DNA of 22,092 nucleotides from Opitutaceae bacterium UBA2377 (GTDB lineage: Bacteria > Verrucomicrobiota > Verrucomicrobiia > Opitutales > Opitutaceae). This document shows, piece by piece, positions 21,778 to 22,092 of this stretch; position 1 is the first letter of the stretch; each line of letters begins with the position of its first letter. A model generated the notes under the pieces. That model saw only the letters and a list, made by a program, of their open reading frames with translations, searched no databases and was not told the DNA's origin. Where the stretch lies: the NCBI GenBank assembly GCA_002344205.1, contig DDSZ01000051.1, forward strand, positions 5,109 through 27,200. The letters run 5' to 3'. The position numbers and the translations under genes are program-made.

Positions 21778-22092
21778 TCACGCCTCCGCGAGGGCGTTGG
21801 CGGTGTTGAGGTGCTCGACGCCGGTGTATTTCTGCGACTGTTCGTCGGCGTGGTAGCTGGAGCGGACCATCGCGCCGCTTTCGACGACACCGAGGCCGAT
21901 GGACAGGCCGAACTGTTTCCAGTGGGCAAATTCGTCGGGATGGACCCAGCGCTCGACCTTCAGGTGCTGCGGCGTGGGCTGCAGGTATTGGCCGATGGTA
22001 AGGATGTCGGTCTGGTCGGCGGCGATGTCGCGGAGGGTTTGCTCGATCTCTTCGCGCGTTTCGCCGAGGCCGAGCATGATGCCGGTCTTGGT
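21778..22092 (-). CDS. lipA: Lipoyl synthase, C-terminal part (cut by window edge)
   Basis: Radical-SAM enzyme that inserts two sulfur atoms into protein-bound octanoyl groups to make lipoyl cofactors. The 104 visible residues begin TKTGIMLGLGETREEI, a family block, then DILTIGQYLQPTPQHLKVERWVHPDEF and VESGAMVRSSYHADEQ. The RSSY serine, near the C-terminus, is the known ligand of the auxiliary iron-sulfur cluster. The CxxxCxxC and auxiliary cysteine motifs lie upstream of the window edge and cannot be seen. The gene continues beyond 22092. Confidence 0.95.
   Translation of the reverse strand, partial: TKTGIMLGLGETREEIEQTLRDIAADQTDILTIGQYLQPTPQHLKVERWVHPDEFAHWKQFGLSIGLGVVESGAMVRSSYHADEQSQKYTGVEHLNTANALAEA

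Overview
The window is GC-rich (an estimate by eye, most genes well above 60%), densely packed with genes, and looks chromosomal. Gene content suggests a Verrucomicrobiota bacterium of the Opitutaceae type: a caa3-type oxidase locus with CtaG/DUF420 assembly factors, a copper-domain plus SCO fusion beside a His-rich YtkA-like protein, a short AMP nucleosidase, REP-like palindromes, and genes that mostly lack Shine-Dalgarno sequences. This placement is inference, not proof. No rRNA, tRNA, CRISPR array, phage or insertion sequence was seen.

Left edge (1-2637, + strand): the 3' end of cysteine synthase, an ECF sigma factor with no anti-sigma gene beside it, and a COG4529-type FAD/NAD(P)-binding protein.

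Respiratory copper/heme block (2641-12848): the minus strand carries ctaC-ctaD-ctaE-ctaF and then ctaG (7876 down to 2641), encoding an A1-type caa3 cytochrome c oxidase with a lipoprotein subunit II that carries both CuA and heme c. Divergent from ctaC is a lipoprotein azurin/auracyanin-like blue copper protein, a plausible electron carrier to the oxidase. After a strong terminator comes a second minus-strand operon, ctaA-ctaB-DUF420 (heme A synthase, heme O synthase, CtaM-like factor). Divergent from ctaA are a SCO copper chaperone with an N-terminal copper-binding domain and a translationally coupled membrane-anchored His-rich protein. Together these genes build the enzyme, its heme A and its copper centres.

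Middle (12849-15193): REP-like palindromes, a MazG-like pyrophosphohydrolase, and a phytanoyl-CoA-dioxygenase-family gene divergent from an AraC regulator. The 76-bp gap between those two holds two identical 11-bp boxes 52 bp apart that overlap the putative -10 elements of both genes.

Right part (15205-22092): short AMP nucleosidase, secreted PhoD-like phosphatase, a DUF1990-YndJ coupled pair, a Phd/VapC-type toxin-antitoxin module with a perfect 12+12 operator palindrome, an S9 prolyl-oligopeptidase-like secreted protein whose catalytic residues all appear to be lost, and the 3' end of lipoyl synthase.

The most notable items are the apparently dead S9 protein, the subunit III with an extra two-helix insert, the CX5C SCO fusion with its His-rich partner, and the mirror-symmetric promoter between phyH and araC.
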